DNA from: DASRRB01 sp036732755
GTDB lineage: Bacteria; Planctomycetota; B15-G4; SIAN01
Reading direction: 5' to 3'
DNA: 32,694 bases
Assembly (NCBI GenBank): GCA_036732755.1
Contig: DAINBU010000052.1
Coordinates: forward strand, 1 to 32,694
In this document: piece after piece, positions 29,929 through 32,694 of the stretch
Numbering within the stretch: position 1 is the stretch's first letter
Layout of the letters: every line of letters begins with the position of its first letter
Position numbers and translations under genes: made by a program
Notes under the pieces: generated by a model
Databases searched by the model: none
What the model saw: only the letters and a program-made list of their open reading frames with translations
What the model was told of the DNA's origin: nothing

Positions 29929-31485
29929 TCAGGGCCGCAGTTCGAGCAGCGTGAAGCGGTCGAAGCGGGCGACCGGCCGGTAGCGCTGCGCGAGCCAGCG
30001 CGCGACGAGCGGCGCGTCGCGCTCCATCGTGAAGGTCGCGGCGGGCCGCGGATCGTGCACGAAGAGCTTCGGCCGGCGCCGCTCGAGCGCCGCGATCGCC
30101 TCCTCCTGGAAGCGCGTCTCGTGGTAGTAGTAGGCCGGCTCGGCGTAGGGGAGCGCGAGGCGCCGCCGCGCCAGGAAGGCGAGGAGCGGGCAGCCGGGGC
30201 TCGTCACGAGGAAGTCGCCGGGTCCGCTGCGCTCGTCGATCGCGCGCAGCAGCGCCGCGAGCACCTGCGCCTCCGCCGGATCGAGCCGCACGCCGCCGGT
30301 CGCGAGGTCGAGCGCCACGCCGTGGTCGAGCCGCTGCGTGAAGGTCCCCGAGTAGGGGCCGTCGCGCAGCGTCGCGCACCAGGCGACGAGCGCCGCGAAG
30401 AGCAGCGCGAGCGCGCCGTGGCCGGCGAGCGCAAGGCGCGGCGGCCCGGCCTTCGTCGGTGCCGGCGGCGCCGCCGGCTCCCGCCGCCGCGCCAGCAGGT
30501 CGCCGAGCGCCAGCGCGAGTGGCGCCATCGCCTGGAACAGGTGGTTCGCCGACGGGATCAGCCGCGCCTGGTTCAGCAGCAGCAGCCCGAAGAGCGCCGC
30601 GCCGGCGCGCGCCGCGTCCCCGTCGCGCTTCCCGCCTCGGACGATCCGCACCAGCGCCCCGCCGCCCCACACCAGGTGAACGCACGGCGCGAGCACCAGG
30701 GCCGCCGAAAGGAATGCCCGCCCCCAGCGCCACCCGTCCGCGCCCGCGGGCCACGGGAACGCGACCGCGATCCGCTCCTGGACGGCGATGCGCTGCCACT
30801 CGTGGTCCCACCACGCGCGCGGATCGAGGCCGAGGAAGAGCAGCACCAGCGCCGCGGGCGCGACCGTCGCGAGGAAGCCCGCCGCCGCGCCCGCGAGCCG
30901 CGGCGCAGTCGTGTTGCGATCGAGCAGAACGACGACTAGCAGCGCGACGGCCCCGAAAGCACCGACGTCGTGGCGGAAGAGGAAGGCGACGCCAAGGCAC
31001 GCTCCCGCGTCGAGCGCGCGCGCGAGTGTGCCGCGCCCGCCGCCTTCGCCCCGCCGCGTGACGATCTTCAGCGCGAGCAGGACGAGGAGCGTCGCGACGA
31101 CCAGGAAGCTCTTGTGGAGCGAGCCGTGCGCGACGATCAGGAATCCCGCCGCGAGCAGCGCGCCCGGGATCGTCGCCGTCGTCGCCGCGAGAAGGAAGAG
31201 GCCGCCGTCGCACAACGCCTGCAGCACGACCGTCGTCGCGCGCAGCACGCCAAGGGTCGACCCGAACGCCTGGAAGACGGGCGCCAGCACCCAGTACGAC
31301 GCCGGCCCGTACGGCACGAAGGCGTCGCGCCCGAGCCGCTCGCCGTCGAGCACGCGCACCGCGCCGTCGGCGAGCAGCCCCTCGTCGAAGAGCGCGACGC
31401 CGTCGAAGGCGTAGGTCGAGTGGAACCACGCCGCCAGGGCCGCGACGGCGAGCGCCGCCGCGGCGAGCCGCGCGCCGCGGCTCAT
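29929..31485 (-). CDS. Multi-pass membrane protein, GT-C glycosyltransferase-like
   Basis: 518 residues. The ATG at 31485 overlaps the upstream gene's stop by 4 nt (ATGA). One N-terminal membrane segment is followed by an outer loop with FDEGLLADGAVRVLDGERLG and VPYGPASYWVLAPVFQ. The acidic DEG, the tyrosine-rich stretch and the YGP motif fit the first loop of PMT/ArnT-type GT-C enzymes, which move sugars from polyprenyl-phosphate donors. About eight to ten membrane segments follow (with FLFRHDVGAFG), then a soluble C-terminal part with YAEPAYYYHETRFQ. Exact donor and acceptor unknown. Confidence 0.78.
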   Translation of the reverse strand: MSRGARLAAAALAVAALAAWFHSTYAFDGVALFDEGLLADGAVRVLDGERLGRDAFVPYGPASYWVLAPVFQAFGSTLGVLRATTVVLQALCDGGLFLLAATTATIPGALLAAGFLIVAHGSLHKSFLVVATLLVLLALKIVTRRGEGGGRGTLARALDAGACLGVAFLFRHDVGAFGAVALLVVVLLDRNTTAPRLAGAAAGFLATVAPAALVLLFLGLDPRAWWDHEWQRIAVQERIAVAFPWPAGADGWRWGRAFLSAALVLAPCVHLVWGGGALVRIVRGGKRDGDAARAGAALFGLLLLNQARLIPSANHLFQAMAPLALALGDLLARRREPAAPPAPTKAGPPRLALAGHGALALLFAALVAWCATLRDGPYSGTFTQRLDHGVALDLATGGVRLDPAEAQVLAALLRAIDERSGPGDFLVTSPGCPLLAFLARRRLALPYAEPAYYYHETRFQEEAIAALERRRPKLFVHDPRPAATFTMERDAPLVARWLAQRYRPVARFDRFTLLELRP

Positions 31486-32694
31486 TTGCCCGCCGCCGAC
31501 GTGGCGTTGCGCAGCTCGAGCAGCTCGCGCTTCAGCGCGTCCGCGCGCGCCCGCTCGCCGACCTCCTCGAGGAGCGAGGCGAGCCGCTGCAGGACCTGCG
31601 GATCGTGCGGGCGGTCCGCCAACAGGCGCTCCGCGAGCGCGATCGCGTTCGGGAGGTCGCCCGCGAGCCGATAGGTGTCGACGACGGTGAGGCGCGCCTG
31701 GAACTCCTCGGGCGCCGCCTCCGCGAGCCGCTCGCAGCGGCTGCGCGCATCGGCGAAGCGGCGGTCGGCGAGGTCGACGCGCACCGCCTCGTAGATCCGT
31801 TCGAGCAGCGCGGAGTAGCGCGTGCGCAGCAGCGGGTCGGTGCGATGCTGCAGCGCCGCGCGCAGCCAGCGCAGCGCCGCGACGTCGTCGCCGGCCACCG
31901 CCTCGATCTCGGCGCGCGCGACGAGCGAGCGCCAGTCCTCGGGGTGGAGCGCGAGCAGCCGGTCGCTCGCGGCGCGCGCGTCGTCGATGCGGCCGAGCAG
32001 CGCGTGCGCGAGCGAGCGCAGCGCGAGCGCCCCGGCGTCGCCCGGCCGGCCGCGCAGCGCGCGCTCCGCGGCCGCGAGCGCCGCCTTGCCGAGCGGCTCC
32101 TGGCGCCCCGGCGGCGCGAAGGCGACCTCGCGCAGCAGCGCCTCGCCCTCGAGCACGTGGAGCTCGGGCTGCTCGGGCGCGACCGCGAGCGCCGCCTCGA
32201 GCAGCGCGCGCGGATCGACGAAGCGCGCCGGCATGCGCGCGGCCCCGATCGCGGTCACGACGACCGCGGCCAAGAGCGGTGCGCACGAGAGGAGGCGGCG
32301 CGCGCCCGACTCCGCCGAGAGGCGCGGCAGCGCCGCGAGCGCCGCGAAGGCGAGCGCGAACGCGGGGAGGAACGCCTCGGGGGTGATCCCGTCGCCGAGG
32401 TATTGCAGCCCGGTCCGCGGCACGCGCAGCGCCGGCGCGGCCGCCAGCGCGAGCAGCGCCGCGAGCGCGGCCCACGCGGCGAACCGCCGCATCGTCACGT
32501 GCGCCGCCACCATGACGGCGGCGAGCGCGGCGACCCCGGCCAGGTTCCAGCCGTCGAGCCAGCCGCCCGGCGGGGCGGGGTGGATCAGTCCGGTGCGCCA
32601 CGGCTCGAGCAGGAGGCGGCCGCCGTTCAGCGCGGTGAACTGCAGGCCCTCGAGCTCGAAGGACGCGGTGAGCACGCTGCCGGCTGGCCCCGGG
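31482..32694 (-). CDS. Membrane protein with C-terminal TPR repeats, 5' end outside the window
   Basis: The frame is open to the window edge, so the visible ~404 codons are the C-terminal part; the GTG at 32675 is probably internal. About four membrane segments (~30-150 of the visible part) are followed by ~240 residues of tetratricopeptide-like helix pairs (for example ALRSLAHALLGRIDDARAASDRLLALHPED, read in two halves, and YRLAGDLPNAIALAERLLADRPHDPQVL, likewise). Membrane segments followed by TPRs recall TMTC-type or O-antigen ligase-like proteins. The partner gene downstream is GT-C-like and translationally coupled, so a joint role in protein or surface glycosylation is possible. Confidence 0.75.
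   Translation of the reverse strand, partial: PGPAGSVLTASFELEGLQFTALNGGRLLLEPWRTGLIHPAPPGGWLDGWNLAGVAALAAVMVAAHVTMRRFAAWAALAALLALAAAPALRVPRTGLQYLGDGITPEAFLPAFALAFAALAALPRLSAESGARRLLSCAPLLAAVVVTAIGAARMPARFVDPRALLEAALAVAPEQPELHVLEGEALLREVAFAPPGRQEPLGKAALAAAERALRGRPGDAGALALRSLAHALLGRIDDARAASDRLLALHPEDWRSLVARAEIEAVAGDDVAALRWLRAALQHRTDPLLRTRYSALLERIYEAVRVDLADRRFADARSRCERLAEAAPEEFQARLTVVDTYRLAGDLPNAIALAERLLADRPHDPQVLQRLASLLEEVGERARADALKRELLELRNATSAAGK

Noticed and set aside
1..32694. Search for defence system, prophage, insertion sequence or integrated element
   Set aside because: No transposase, integrase, phage structural, restriction, toxin-antitoxin or Cas motif was seen. The three tRNA genes were not examined exhaustively for attachment-site duplications, but none was apparent.

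Overview
A GC-rich (roughly 70% by eye) bacterial chromosomal segment that is mostly housekeeping. The taxonomic signal points to Planctomycetota or a related lineage. The evidence is a secreted beta-propeller protein whose C-terminal domain I associate with planctomycete secreted proteins, a eukaryote-like UDP-sugar pyrophosphorylase, a DUF366 protein and a secreted EF-hand protein. This is inference from remembered family distributions, not a search. The run of 10 Ns at 7508-7517 shows the window is from a draft or scaffolded assembly.

Layout. 1-564: end of a hybrid histidine kinase. 643-4561: a TolB-like lipoprotein, a degenerate histidine-kinase-like protein, an orphan NatA-type ABC ATPase and a secreted EF-hand protein. 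4834-6827: tRNA-Val(CAC), a seven-repeat secreted propeller and tRNA-Leu(CAA). 6911-15866 (all minus strand): rpmF-plsX-fabH-fabD-fabG-acpP-fabF, continuing into UDP-sugar pyrophosphorylase, ddl and dapB. This is type II fatty acid synthesis next to peptidoglycan precursor genes. 16078-20324: alaS and recA, with a probable LexA operator and promoter upstream of recA. 20482-24971: a tightly overlapped operon of lipoprotein, DUF366, UPF0104 membrane protein, PfkB kinase and ThpR. 25001-27708: tmRNA (ssrA), a large membrane protein and smpB. 27769-29904: tRNA-Leu(CAG) and a DUF3604 lipoprotein. 29929-32694: a GT-C-like membrane protein and the end of a membrane/TPR protein that runs off the window.

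Genes are packed closely. No gene-free stretch exceeds 300 bases; the longest is about 270 bases at 4562-4833. Seven gene pairs overlap by exactly 4 nt (ATGA or GTGA), and 13 of the 26 genes with a visible start appear to use GTG. Several promoters share the form TTGA-N16/17-TAnnnT. I found no CRISPR array, insertion sequence, prophage or defence system. The items most worth following up are the GTTC-N7-GTTC operator of recA, RecA with disordered tails at both ends, the lipoprotein/DUF366/UPF0104/PfkB cassette, and the degenerate histidine-kinase-like protein.
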